In this document: positions 50,497 through 60,230 of the stretch, piece by piece | Layout of the letters: each line of letters opens with the position of its first letter | Position numbering within the stretch: position 1 is the stretch's first letter | From: an uncultured Saprospirales bacterium | Lineage (GTDB): Bacteria > Bacteroidota > Bacteroidia > Chitinophagales > Saprospiraceae | Direction: 5' to 3' | Assembly: GCA_937926355.1 (NCBI GenBank) | Contig: CALAZP010000277.1 | Coordinates: 15,073 to 79,072, forward strand | DNA: 64,000 nucleotides | Notes under the pieces: model-generated | What the model saw: the letters and a program-made list of their open reading frames with translations, nothing else | Database searches by the model: none | What the model was told of the DNA's origin: nothing | Translations under genes and position numbers: made by a program

Positions 50497-52845
50497 ATGA
50501 AAAGAAAATTACTAGTCTTTCTTGTTTTTTTTAAGATTGCGAGCCTTCTTGCTCAAAATAGTGACGAGAATATAGTGTTGCAGGCTCAGGATTTTTTTGA
50601 AAAAAACTACTATAAAGAGTCATTGGCATTATTAACAAATTACGAAAAGAACAATTCACTTTCTTATAAAGGCCTTTTCCTTAAAGCATTGAATTTATAT
50701 CAACTAAATAGGTTGGAATTAGCAGAGGAGGTTTTATTAGGATTAATAATCGACGAACAACAGGCACCTTTTGCAGAAATTTGGTTGTATTTAGGTAAAA
50801 TTAATCATCATAGACATCAATTTGAAGAAGCTGCAAAACATTATAAGACTTATTTGAGGTCGATTGAGGAGAATATAGACTTAAAGAAGAGTATAGTTGA
50901 GGAGATTAGGAGATGTTCAAATGGAAGGAAGGAAAAGTATAAAGTGTCTGGTAATTTTGTAGAAAACTTTGGCAGTCAGGTAAATAGTAGTGAAGATGAA
51001 TTTAACCCGGTTGAAAGTAGAATAGGATCTACAGGATTGTATTTTTCAGCCATGTTAGGTAAAAACAATGGTGGTAAAAGGGAGGGAAATGGAAAGATAA
51101 ATGAGTGGGAAGGAAGTTTTTATTCTGACATGTATAGAACTACAAATTTGGGAGGGAAATGGACCTCCCCTAATTCATTACACTTTCTTTTAAATAGCCC
51201 TCAGCACGAGGTTTTAATTGGATTTGATCAGGAGGAACAAAACATGTATTTTTTTAGGGGCAACGGCTTGATAGGAGGTGAAGTTATGATTACAAGTTAT
51301 TCTGAATCAGAAGATTTAGGAAAAAAATCAAATTCTTTTTTTTCTTTTCCAGGTTTAAATATAAAAGAAGGTGGTTTTCAGGTATACGATGCCACGCTTG
51401 TTTTTTTTGCAGCTAGGATACCAGAGGGATATGGCGGATTAGATTTGTATTATTCCATTTTTTCCGAAGGAGAATGGTCTAGTCCGATTAATTTAGGCCC
51501 TGAAATAAATAGTTCTTTTGACGAGTCCTACCCATTCTTGTCATCTGATGGGAAAACGTTATTTTATAGTACGAATAATAGTCAAAGAAGTTTGGGGGGT
51601 TATGATATAGTTTATCAAGTTTACGATAAGCAACGCAGTAAATGGGCCTCAGCAATTTCTTTGGGAATGCCTATTAACTCGCCAGGAGACGACATTAATT
51701 TTTACCTAGCCAAAGATGGATTTACAGGGTATTTTGCTTCAAATAGAAAGACGGGTTATGGAAAAAATGATTTGTATGTTACTTATTTAGGCAACTCCAT
51801 AGTGGCAGAAGAAAGTGGTTACCCAAATTTTGTAAAAAAACCACAAAAAAGGATAGTCATTAAAGAAGATGTTAAAGTCAATTCAGAGGAAAATGTAGAG
51901 AAAATATTAGACAGCCCTCCATTAAAATCAAGTTTAAATACTAAAAACGCTTATCAAAGGGAGGAACAAAAAGAGGAAAAATCAAAATTAAATTCTGTAT
52001 TAAAAGATGATACTTTTAAAGAAGAAAATAACCAAAAGGAGGTTCAGGTTGCCGACCAAGAAGATGCGACTATAGAAAAAGAAAATTTGGGAATTATTGA
52101 GGCGGATACCAACACCATTATATCAGAAAAGATCGAGGTAGAAGCGAACCCCCAAAATCTAATAATCGATAAGGCAAAAGTTTTAGAATTGCCTGTAATT
52201 ATGGGTTCTGTAGAGGTTGGAACAGCTGAAATTTTAAAAGCAATTTTTAATGAATTTCTTAAAAAACAAAATGAATTTGTTCATTTGACTTTATCTGTCC
52301 GAAGTAAAGTTCCTTTATATGATTATTACAGGCAAGTAGAAAAGGCAGCTAATCAGATTATTCAGTATTTGATTGCACTCGGTATCCCATCAGATAAGAT
52401 CGCATTCAAAATAGATTCAAATCCAATTGTTCCTAGGCAAAAAATTTATTTTAAGTATGGGTGGAAAGATCGTTCGGGGCTTCCTTTGGTAAACGTACCG
52501 GTTTCTTCTGAAGATCCGTTTTCTATGGGAATGATGGAAAGACCGTTTTACTATAAAGTAAGCCTGAGCGGAGCCTCAGAATTAAAGAATGCTGCTTTAA
52601 TTAATAATTATTCTAATCCAACACTTGAGGTTAGTTCAGACGGAACTGTAACTTATAATGCTGGACAGTTCAGGACATATGAAGGGGCAGCAAGTTTTGC
52701 TAAGCAGTTAATAGACAATGGTTTAACGGAATTAGACATAACACCTTACGTGTATGATTTTAAGGCCAATGACAAGTCAGTAAGTCAATTTGTCCATCTT
52801 TTTCCTGATTTTTCTGTTTACCTCACTCAAAAAAGAAAAAAATGA
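50497..52845 (+). CDS. TPR/PD40 beta-propeller protein with degenerate OmpA- and SPOR-like tail
   Basis: The 782-residue exported protein has a signal peptide (MKRKLLVFLVFFKIASLLAQ). TPR-like repeats occupy about residues 25-145. A PD40/WD40-like beta-propeller follows (about 155-445), with typical blades such as SYPFLSSDGKTLFYSTNN and GYFASNRKTGYGKNDLYV. A low-complexity Glu/Lys linker covers about 455-560. Residues 565-660 resemble an OmpA-type domain that lacks the HTD and Arg residues, and the end (about 680-770) resembles a divergent SPOR domain. The order recalls PorE of the type IX secretion system but without the lipid anchor and with a degenerate peptidoglycan-binding site. porQ is encoded 3 kb away. 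Function is inferred; domains in the C-terminal third are tentative. Confidence 0.65.
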   Translation: MKRKLLVFLVFFKIASLLAQNSDENIVLQAQDFFEKNYYKESLALLTNYEKNNSLSYKGLFLKALNLYQLNRLELAEEVLLGLIIDEQQAPFAEIWLYLGKINHHRHQFEEAAKHYKTYLRSIEENIDLKKSIVEEIRRCSNGRKEKYKVSGNFVENFGSQVNSSEDEFNPVESRIGSTGLYFSAMLGKNNGGKREGNGKINEWEGSFYSDMYRTTNLGGKWTSPNSLHFLLNSPQHEVLIGFDQEEQNMYFFRGNGLIGGEVMITSYSESEDLGKKSNSFFSFPGLNIKEGGFQVYDATLVFFAARIPEGYGGLDLYYSIFSEGEWSSPINLGPEINSSFDESYPFLSSDGKTLFYSTNNSQRSLGGYDIVYQVYDKQRSKWASAISLGMPINSPGDDINFYLAKDGFTGYFASNRKTGYGKNDLYVTYLGNSIVAEESGYPNFVKKPQKRIVIKEDVKVNSEENVEKILDSPPLKSSLNTKNAYQREEQKEEKSKLNSVLKDDTFKEENNQKEVQVADQEDATIEKENLGIIEADTNTIISEKIEVEANPQNLIIDKAKVLELPVIMGSVEVGTAEILKAIFNEFLKKQNEFVHLTLSVRSKVPLYDYYRQVEKAANQIIQYLIALGIPSDKIAFKIDSNPIVPRQKIYFKYGWKDRSGLPLVNVPVSSEDPFSMGMMERPFYYKVSLSGASELKNAALINNYSNPTLEVSSDGTVTYNAGQFRTYEGAASFAKQLIDNGLTELDITPYVYDFKANDKSVSQFVHLFPDFSVYLTQKRKK

Positions 52846-53978
52846 AACATCGATTATTCATTTTAATTATTTCGGGTTTTATTACAAGCTGTGGTACGAT
52901 TAATCCCCCTCTTCCTAAGTTTTTAAATAGCATGGAGAATAATTTGGAGAATTTGAGTCTTCCTGACGGATTTAAAATTGAGGTTTACGCAAGTGGGGTT
53001 AAAAATGCCAGATCTATGGAGTTGCTGCCGAATGGAGATTTGGTGGTTGGTACGAGAGACGAGGGAAAAGTTTATGTGTTAAGAGATAATGACCAGGATA
53101 AAGTTGTGGATGAAATATTGATTTTGGCTGAAAAGTTAAAGATGCCCAATGGGGTTGCTTACAAAGATGGGGACCTTTACGTCGCAGAAGTAAATAGAAT
53201 CTTAAAGTTTACGGATATTCAATCTATAACCGAGAACAATGCTCCATTTGAGATAATTTATGAAGGTTTGCCAAGTGAAACGCACCATGGGTGGAAATAT
53301 ATATCTTTTGGACCTGATGGCAAACTTTACATACCTGTTGGAGCTCCGTGTAATGTGTGTGAACCGGAAGATGAAATATTTAGCACAATTACTAGAATAA
53401 ATCCTGATGGTACAGGTTTTGAAATAGTTCAACGGGGAATTAGAAATACTGTTGGGTTTGATTGGCATCCAATAACAGGTGAACTTTGGTTTACCGATAA
53501 TGGAAGGGATTGGTTAGGAGATGATCGGCCTTTTTGTGAATTAAACCATGCATCAAGTGATAATTTGCATTTTGGTTTTCCTTATTGTCATCAAGGGGAC
53601 CTTCTTGATCCCGAATTTGGTTTAAAGAGACCTTGTTCGGATTTTATATCTCCAGCATACAATTTAGGGCCACATGTCGCACCATTGGGTATGGAATTTT
53701 ATAAGGGAAATATGTTTCCAAGTCAATTCAATAATAAAATATTTATTGCGGAGCATGGTTCTTGGAATCGGACTGAGAAAAATGGTTACAGTGTAATGGT
53801 TGCTACATTGGAGGGCGATGAGGTCATAAAATATGAGCCATTCATAGAAGGATGGCTGGACAAGGAACTTGATGAAGTGAGTGGAAGGCCAGTGGATATA
53901 GAAATAATGCCGGATGGATCAATGCTGGTTTCCGACGATTATTCAGATATGGTATATAGAGTAACTTATAATAAGTAA
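52842..53978 (+). CDS. PQQ-dependent sugar dehydrogenase / sorbosone dehydrogenase-like lipoprotein
   Basis: The 378-residue protein has a lipoprotein signal (FILIISGFITSCG, Cys near 16). The rest is a six-bladed beta-propeller of the glucose/sorbosone dehydrogenase family, with ARSMELLPNGDLVVGTRDEG near residues 57-76, PNGVAYKDGDLYVAEVNRIL near 100-119, and HHGWKYISFGPDGKLYIPVG near 147-166. GFDWHPITGELWFTDNGRDW and IFIAEHGSWNRTE are later conserved blocks. It would oxidise a sugar in the periplasm using PQQ, though PQQ synthesis genes are not in the window. It overlaps the previous gene by 4 bp. Confidence 0.85.
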   Translation: MKHRLFILIISGFITSCGTINPPLPKFLNSMENNLENLSLPDGFKIEVYASGVKNARSMELLPNGDLVVGTRDEGKVYVLRDNDQDKVVDEILILAEKLKMPNGVAYKDGDLYVAEVNRILKFTDIQSITENNAPFEIIYEGLPSETHHGWKYISFGPDGKLYIPVGAPCNVCEPEDEIFSTITRINPDGTGFEIVQRGIRNTVGFDWHPITGELWFTDNGRDWLGDDRPFCELNHASSDNLHFGFPYCHQGDLLDPEFGLKRPCSDFISPAYNLGPHVAPLGMEFYKGNMFPSQFNNKIFIAEHGSWNRTEKNGYSVMVATLEGDEVIKYEPFIEGWLDKELDEVSGRPVDIEIMPDGSMLVSDDYSDMVYRVTYNK

Positions 53979-53984
53979 TATAAT

Positions 53985-55307
53985 ATGAAAATAGCAATTG
54001 TTGGGACCGGGTATGTTGGCTTAGTAACCGGAACTTGTTTTGCGGAAACAGGTAACCAGGTAATTTGTGTTGATGTAGATGAGGCCAAGGTGTCCAATAT
54101 GAAAAAGGGTATTATCCCCATATATGAGCCTGGTTTAGAAGCACTATTTGAAAGGAATAGTCAGCAGGGAAGATTAACCTTTTCAACAGATTTAGCAAGT
54201 TCAGTAAAGGATGCAGAAATTATATTTTTAGCATTGCCAACCCCACCGGGAGAAGATGGATCCGCTGATTTATCTTACATATTAGGGGTGGCTAGAGATT
54301 TATCGGGGATCATCAAAGATTATAAGGTAATTGTGGATAAGAGTACAGTTCCGGTTGGGACAGCAGAAAAAGTTACGGCAACTTTATTAGAAAAACTAGA
54401 TGCTTCCTTATTTGACGTGGTATCCAACCCAGAATTTTTAAGGGAAGGAGCCGCGGTTGAGGATTTTTTAAGGCCAGATAGGGTGGTAATAGGAACACAA
54501 TCTGAGCGGGCCAAATCAAAGATGAAAAGATTATACGAACCTTTTGTCAGGCAAGGTAATCCAATCATTTTTATGGATGAGCGTTCTGCTGAAATGACCA
54601 AATATGCGGCAAATGCCTATTTAGCTACTAGAATCACTTTTATGAACGAAATAGCAAATTTATGTGAAATTGTAGGAGCAAATGTGGATATGGTGCGCCA
54701 AGGTGTTGGAACGGATAATAGAATAGGTAAAAGGTTTTTATTTCCCGGAATCGGTTATGGTGGAAGTTGTTTTCCAAAGGATGTTCAAGCATTAAGCAAA
54801 ACCTCCATTGAATATGCATACGATTTTAATATTCTGGATGCGGTGATGCGAGTCAATGATAGGCAAAGACTAAGTCTTTACGAGAAGATGAAAAGGTTTT
54901 ATGCAAATGATCTAAAGGGCAAACAGATTGCTATGTGGGGGCTGGCTTTTAAACCCAATACGGATGATATTAGAGAAGCACCAGCGTTATATACTATTGA
55001 ACGGTTGCTCAAAGAGGGCGCAAGAGTTAAAGTATTCGATCCGGAGGCAATGGAAAATGTAAAAAAAGTTTTTGGAAATGATATCCAGTTTGCCAAAGAC
55101 CAATACGAAGCACTTTTGGGCTCAGACTCACTTGCCATAATGACGGAGTGGAGTGTATTTAGGACTCCTTCTTTTGAAGTTATAAAGGAACTTCTAAAAG
55201 ATAGAGCCATTTTTGACGGGAGGAATTTATATGATTTGGAGACTATGAAAGAAACAGGATTGTATTATGAAAGTATTGGTAGGACTCCAGTTGGTACTAA
55301 TCGCTAG
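53985..55307 (+). CDS. ugd: UDP-glucose 6-dehydrogenase
   Basis: The 440-residue enzyme oxidises UDP-glucose to UDP-glucuronate with NAD. The N-terminal Rossmann motif IVGTGYVGLVTG (residues 4-15), the YEPGLE block near 46-51, NPEFLREGAAVEDFL (about 146-160) and the catalytic loop GYGGSCFPKDV with nucleophile Cys near 262 are all present. The C-terminal domain contains WGLAFKPNTDDIREAPA near 319-335. UDP-glucuronate supplies capsular or extracellular polysaccharide. The gene's end is overlapped by the MORN gene start (41 bp). Confidence 0.96.
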   Translation: MKIAIVGTGYVGLVTGTCFAETGNQVICVDVDEAKVSNMKKGIIPIYEPGLEALFERNSQQGRLTFSTDLASSVKDAEIIFLALPTPPGEDGSADLSYILGVARDLSGIIKDYKVIVDKSTVPVGTAEKVTATLLEKLDASLFDVVSNPEFLREGAAVEDFLRPDRVVIGTQSERAKSKMKRLYEPFVRQGNPIIFMDERSAEMTKYAANAYLATRITFMNEIANLCEIVGANVDMVRQGVGTDNRIGKRFLFPGIGYGGSCFPKDVQALSKTSIEYAYDFNILDAVMRVNDRQRLSLYEKMKRFYANDLKGKQIAMWGLAFKPNTDDIREAPALYTIERLLKEGARVKVFDPEAMENVKKVFGNDIQFAKDQYEALLGSDSLAIMTEWSVFRTPSFEVIKELLKDRAIFDGRNLYDLETMKETGLYYESIGRTPVGTNR

Positions 55308-55743
55308 TTTTTTAAATTGCGTGGGAAGTGCAAATATAGCTGAAGGACAACCAAAAGACGAAGTTCAAATCAGGGTGGTGTTAGATGACCACAAGGATAC
55401 GGTGGTAATGGAAACGCATAAAAACGGGGTGTTCGATGGGTTGTTTAAATCCTACTATCCGGGAAACAAGCTGAATGTGCTGGCTTATTACAAGGACAAC
55501 AAATTGGAAGGTTGGGTCAAGCGATATTACGAAACAGGCGAATTAATGGAGGAGGTATATTTTGAGGATAATGAAGAAAATGGGCCTTTCAAGGAGTATT
55601 TTAAAAACGGTCTTTTAAAGGCAGAGGGTTCATATAAGGAAGGACCAAATGAGAATGGAGTTTTGATTATTTACGATAGTTTAGGAACTGTATTGAGAAA
55701 AATGGAATGTACAATGGGCGCATGTTATACCATAAAGAAATAA
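55267..55743 (+). CDS. MORN-repeat lipoprotein-like protein
   Basis: The 158-residue protein starts with a signal peptide (MKVLVGLQLVLIASFLNCVG) that may end in a lipid-modified Cys near residue 18. It then has MORN-type repeats: NGVFDGLFKSYYPGNKLNVL, KLEGWVKRYYETGELMEEV and ENGPFKEYFKNGLLKAEGSY, at about residues 50-125. Such YwqK-like proteins are common in Bacteroidota and have no defined role; adhesion or envelope binding is speculation. It begins inside ugd (41-bp overlap) and its end overlaps the porQ start by 22 bp, an unusually tight packing. Confidence 0.75.
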   Translation: MKVLVGLQLVLIASFLNCVGSANIAEGQPKDEVQIRVVLDDHKDTVVMETHKNGVFDGLFKSYYPGNKLNVLAYYKDNKLEGWVKRYYETGELMEEVYFEDNEENGPFKEYFKNGLLKAEGSYKEGPNENGVLIIYDSLGTVLRKMECTMGACYTIKK

Positions 55744-56783
55744 TCTTGTGGTTGGTTTTCTTTTCATTTGGGATTGGGAACTTGCGTTCTCAAGACGGAA
55801 GTGTGTTTATCTATAATTTTTTGAACTTGAATCCATCTCCCAACCTTTCAGCATTGGGCGGGCAGAATATAACCAACACTTCAAGTATTTCTAACGCTTT
55901 AGTTAATCCCGCTCTGGTAACCAACGAGGATTCAAGCGCTTTTGCAGTAAGTCACGCTTTTTATCAAGCAGATATTCAGTTTACCTCTTTTAATTATTTA
56001 TTACCCCTTAGGTATCCGCTTAAAATTCATGTAGGGGTGATTCGGTCAGATTATGGTGTATTAGAAGGACTTAATGAATATGGGATGCCAATAGGTTCAG
56101 TAAATTCTAATGATAATGCAATAGCATTAGGTGTTGGAAAGGTATTTGAGGATAAATTAAGTGTAGGCCTCAACCTTAAATTTATTCAGTCCAAGATAGG
56201 GTTTGACCAATCACTTGGAATAGCAACCGATGTTGGTTTCCTTTATCACAAAGAAAAAGAGCGATTTAAATTGGGAATTCTTTTCAGAAATATTGGAACA
56301 CCCATTTCTACTTATGGAGAAATGGGTAAGCAGGAAAGATTACCTTTTGAGATAATTCTTGGCATTTCGAAAAGGCTCAAGTATGTTCCTGTGAGGTTTT
56401 CTTTAAACTATAGATATTTAAATCGGTGGAACATTATTATGTTAGGACCTGCGGGAGAAAATAGAGCTTCTCTTTTTGGTGAAGAAGAACCTGGTGGAAA
56501 TTCAATTATAGATAATTTCTTTAGGCATCTGAGTTTTGGAAGCGAGATAATGATTGGACAAAAGGAACAATTGCAGTTGCGGCTGGGCTATAACCATAAA
56601 GTTCGAAGAGAATTGGGCGTTAGTGACTATTTCTCACTTTCTGGATTTTCATTTGGTTTTAGTGTTCAACTAAAGAAACTAGTGCTAGATTTTAGTAGGA
56701 GTATATATCATTTAGCAGGAGGCACTAATCAAATAGGCCTAAGGACGAATATCAAGGAGTTATTAAGAGGAGGGAGAAGATAG
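55722..56783 (+). CDS. porQ: Type IX secretion protein PorQ-like outer-membrane protein
   Basis: The start is taken as ATG 55722, giving a signal peptide (MLYHKEIILWLVFFSFGIGN, cleavage near LRSQ). The next in-frame ATG upstream, 55707, is the alternative. The 353-residue mature protein is an all-beta barrel with the PorQ-like opening FLNLNPSPNLSALGGQN and NALVNPALVTNEDSSAF (about residues 30-70). It belongs to the PorV/PorQ/PorP-type outer-membrane family; PorQ acts with PorZ in maturation of type IX secreted proteins. Other type IX components are not in the window. It converges with mfd, overlapping by 21 bp. Confidence 0.75.
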   Translation: MLYHKEIILWLVFFSFGIGNLRSQDGSVFIYNFLNLNPSPNLSALGGQNITNTSSISNALVNPALVTNEDSSAFAVSHAFYQADIQFTSFNYLLPLRYPLKIHVGVIRSDYGVLEGLNEYGMPIGSVNSNDNAIALGVGKVFEDKLSVGLNLKFIQSKIGFDQSLGIATDVGFLYHKEKERFKLGILFRNIGTPISTYGEMGKQERLPFEIILGISKRLKYVPVRFSLNYRYLNRWNIIMLGPAGENRASLFGEEEPGGNSIIDNFFRHLSFGSEIMIGQKEQLQLRLGYNHKVRRELGVSDYFSLSGFSFGFSVQLKKLVLDFSRSIYHLAGGTNQIGLRTNIKELLRGGRR

Positions 56784-59700
56784 GTTGATATCATACCTAT
56801 TTTTAATTTGTTCTAACACTTGTCTGGCTTCTGCTAAAGATGGAACACGATCTTTTATTAAAATCAGGTTTTTAGGTGATTTCTTTAAAGTGAGTCCATA
56901 TTGAGTTCCGTTGACAGATATCCAAGTGAGAAGTTTTTGAAAAAGTGAACTTTCGTAAAATGGAGATTGGGGGTTTTCTACAAAATAACAGCGTAGTTTG
57001 TTGTTTTTTAATATGATTCTTTCAAACCCTAAGTCTTTACAAACTTTTCGCATCATTATACCATCAAAAAGCTGAAATAACTGAGGGGGGATGGTTCCAA
57101 ACCGGTCTTTAATTTCCTCTATAAATTGAGTCAGAGTCGAATCATCTTCTATTTGATCGAGCTGTGTGTAGAGGGATAACCTTTCTTGAATGTTAGATAC
57201 ATAATCATCGGGGATGAGCATTTCTACATCTGCATCAATTTGAACATCTTTTACATATTGAGTTTTTTTGCTGAGTTCCTCTTGGAATAACTCTTTAAAG
57301 TCAGCTTCTTTGAGTTCTTGCACAGCTTCTTCTAGAATTTTTTGAAAGGTATCATATCCTATATCCGCTATAAAACCACTTTGTTCAGCGCCTAATAAAT
57401 TACCGGCCCCTCTTATATCTAAATCCCTCATAGCTATATTGAAGCCACTTCCTAATTCTGTAAATTCTTCTAAGGTTTTGAGCCTTTTCCTTGCCTCTGC
57501 AGTAAGAACGGAGGGGGGCGGACTGATTAGATAGCAAAAAGCTTTAGTGTTGGATCTTCCTACCCTACCTCTCAATTGGTGAAGATCACTTAATCCGAAT
57601 TGATGCGCATTATTAATAATTATGGTGTTGGCGTTAGGAATATCCAAACCAGTTTCAATAATATTGGTGCTGACAAGGACGTCGAATTTTTTTTCGATGA
57701 AATTTACCAACGTTTTTTCCAAAAACTTGGAATCCATTTGGCCATGAGCTACGGCAATAGAAATGTCCGGACAAAGTTTGGAAACCATGGCTGCCAATTC
57801 TCCAAGATTTTTGACTCTATTATGGACAAAAAATACTTGACCCCCTCTTTGGGTTTCATAGTAAATAGCTTCTTTAATCAATTCTTCAGAAAAAACTCTG
57901 CTTTCCGTGTGAATAGGTTGTCTATTAGGGGGAGGAGTTCTTATTATGGAAAGGTCTCGGGCAGCCATTAAAGAAAATTGAAGGGTTCTGGGTATTGGGG
58001 TAGCGGTTAAAGTTAGGGTATCAACATTTACCTTTAGGTTGCGGAGTTTTTCCTTTGCAGCCACACCAAATTTTTGTTCCTCATCAATTATTAAAAGGCC
58101 AAGATCTTTGAATTCAATATTTTTATTCAAGAGCCCGTGAGTGCCAATCACTAAATCTATTTCTCCTGATTTTAACTTTTCATAAATAATGTTTTTTTCA
58201 GAGGTAGTTCTAAAACGGTTGATGAAATCAACACTAGTGCCAAAGGAACTCAGTCTATCTTTGAAAGTTTTATAGTGTTGGAGGGCAAGAATGGTAGTAG
58301 GGACCAAAACCGCAACTTGTTTGCCTCCTAAAATAGCTTTAAATGCAGCTCGAATGGCGACTTCAGTTTTACCAAAACCAACATCTCCGCAGATCAATCT
58401 ATCCATGGGATGTGGTTTGATCATATCTTCTTTTACGTCCAATGTTGCTTTGAGTTGATCAGGGGTATCTTCATAAATAAAGGAAGCTTCCAGCTCGTTC
58501 TGCAGATAGTTATCTGGCGGAAAAGCAAAGCCCGATGCAGCTTTTCTGGCAGCATATAATTTTATTAATTCCCCAGCAATATCTTTTACTTTTGCTTTGG
58601 TTTTTCTTTTTAGTGTTTTCCAAGCATCGGAACCGAGTTTACTCAGAGCTGGTTCAACCCCTTCTTTTCCTACATACTTGCTAATTTTATGAAGAGAATT
58701 AATACTGACATACAGCAAATCATTGTTTTTGTAAATTAACCTTACGGCTTCTTGCAGGTGCCCATTGATGTCCATTTTTTGTAAACCAGAAAACTTCCCT
58801 ACTCCGTGATCAATATGAGTTACAAAATCACCAGGTTGTAAATCGCGAATCATTTTGAGGTTTAGAGCTTGGTCTTTTGAGAACCCTCTTTTAAGTTGAT
58901 ACCTATGGAATCGCTCGAAAATTTGATGATCTGTAAAACAGGCTATTTTTATAATGGGGTCTGTAAAGCCTTCGTGAATGGAAGCGGGAATGGGGTGAAA
59001 GTCTATAGCTACATTTAAGTCTTCAAAAATGGAGTAAAATCGTTCTATTTGTCTTGGATTTTCAGCAAATAAAAAATTGGAGAACCCATTTTGATTATTT
59101 TCAATAAGGTTTTCAATAAGGAGATTAAAGTTTTTGTTAAAGCTTTTTTGGGGAAACCCTTTCCATTCAAATTTAGGGGTTTTTGGAGGAGGGTCGGCAA
59201 GAAATATTTTTGAAAAATCATCTAAGCCGGAAACAATCACACCGGTTGTGGTAAAGTTATTTTTTTTGAAAAACTCAACATTGGATTGATTTTCCACTCG
59301 AAAAAGTTTCTGTAGGTGCTCCTCTTTCTTTTCAAAAGAAGTTTGAAGATTATCAATGAGCATTGAATAATTGGAAATACAAACTAGGGTTTGTTTATCC
59401 AGAATATCTAAGAGGGGACTTTTTTCAGGGTCACTAAAATTAGTAGCAACATTTGGGACAATAGAGACCAAAGATATATTTCGAATGGATCTTTGGGAAA
59501 CAGGGTCAAAGGTTCTGATGGATTCTATTTCTTCATCTAAAAGTTCTACTCTATAGGGATATTCATTGCCAAAGGAAAAAACATCTATAATCCCTCCTCT
59601 AATAGAGAATTGCCCTGGCTCGTAAACAAAATCTTCGCGAACAAAGCCGTACTCAATTAAAATTTCAGTAAGGGCATCTATATTGATGACCTCATCATTT

Positions 59701-60146
59701 TTAAATGTTATTCTAGATTTTGAAAGAGCGCTGGGAGATACTACTGTCTCAATTAAAGCCTCGGGGTAGCTAATTAATAGGTAGCCTTGACTTTTAGAGA
59801 TGCTTATTTTATTGATAGTTTCTGTTCTTTCAAGGATTTGGGTTGGGTTAATTTCTTCGTATAAATTTGGCCTTTTAAAGGAATCTGGAAGGAAGAGGAT
59901 ATTATGATTAGGTAATAGGTTTTGAAAAGAATTCAAATAATAGGCAGCTTCTTCCTTCGTTGAAGCGACAAACAGGATTGGTTTAGCCGCAGTCTTTATT
60001 CTTAGAGCTGAAATTATTATGGCTGGCAAGGACCCAGCGTGATTAATCAAGTGAACAGATTGGGAATGGCCTTCTAAATTATTAGTAAGTTGAGCAAGAA
60101 GATTAGATTTGGTATAAAGTTCAAATAATTGATCAAGGTTGGTCAA
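56763..60146 (-). CDS. mfd: Transcription-repair coupling factor
   Basis: The 1127-residue protein releases stalled RNA polymerase and recruits UvrA. The N-terminal UvrB-like module (about 1-320), RNA polymerase-interacting CarD-like domain (GDFVTHIDHGVGKFSGLQKM, about residues 430-449), and RecG-like helicase (about 560-950) are all recognisable. Walker A is GDVGFGKTEVA near 587-597, the DEEQ box is IIDEEQKFG, and TLTATPIPRTL and QLRGRVGRS are later helicase motifs. The C-terminal TRCF domain completes the length. Its C-terminus overlaps the porQ end by 21 bp on the other strand. Confidence 0.97.
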   Translation of the reverse strand: MTNLDQLFELYTKSNLLAQLTNNLEGHSQSVHLINHAGSLPAIIISALRIKTAAKPILFVASTKEEAAYYLNSFQNLLPNHNILFLPDSFKRPNLYEEINPTQILERTETINKISISKSQGYLLISYPEALIETVVSPSALSKSRITFKNDEVINIDALTEILIEYGFVREDFVYEPGQFSIRGGIIDVFSFGNEYPYRVELLDEEIESIRTFDPVSQRSIRNISLVSIVPNVATNFSDPEKSPLLDILDKQTLVCISNYSMLIDNLQTSFEKKEEHLQKLFRVENQSNVEFFKKNNFTTTGVIVSGLDDFSKIFLADPPPKTPKFEWKGFPQKSFNKNFNLLIENLIENNQNGFSNFLFAENPRQIERFYSIFEDLNVAIDFHPIPASIHEGFTDPIIKIACFTDHQIFERFHRYQLKRGFSKDQALNLKMIRDLQPGDFVTHIDHGVGKFSGLQKMDINGHLQEAVRLIYKNNDLLYVSINSLHKISKYVGKEGVEPALSKLGSDAWKTLKRKTKAKVKDIAGELIKLYAARKAASGFAFPPDNYLQNELEASFIYEDTPDQLKATLDVKEDMIKPHPMDRLICGDVGFGKTEVAIRAAFKAILGGKQVAVLVPTTILALQHYKTFKDRLSSFGTSVDFINRFRTTSEKNIIYEKLKSGEIDLVIGTHGLLNKNIEFKDLGLLIIDEEQKFGVAAKEKLRNLKVNVDTLTLTATPIPRTLQFSLMAARDLSIIRTPPPNRQPIHTESRVFSEELIKEAIYYETQRGGQVFFVHNRVKNLGELAAMVSKLCPDISIAVAHGQMDSKFLEKTLVNFIEKKFDVLVSTNIIETGLDIPNANTIIINNAHQFGLSDLHQLRGRVGRSNTKAFCYLISPPPSVLTAEARKRLKTLEEFTELGSGFNIAMRDLDIRGAGNLLGAEQSGFIADIGYDTFQKILEEAVQELKEADFKELFQEELSKKTQYVKDVQIDADVEMLIPDDYVSNIQERLSLYTQLDQIEDDSTLTQFIEEIKDRFGTIPPQLFQLFDGIMMRKVCKDLGFERIILKNNKLRCYFVENPQSPFYESSLFQKLLTWISVNGTQYGLTLKKSPKNLILIKDRVPSLAEARQVLEQIKNRYDINLSSPSS

Positions 60147-60230
60147 AGCGAAAAAGTTTAATTTTTAATGTGTGCGAAAATAATGATTAATTTTAGGCAT
60201 TAATCACGAATCATTTCAATTTTATCTAAT

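Noticed and set aside
57600..57971. A 123-codon plus-strand frame inside mfd as a separate gene
   Set aside because: It is the antisense of the conserved mfd helicase region, with no recognisable domain or start signals.
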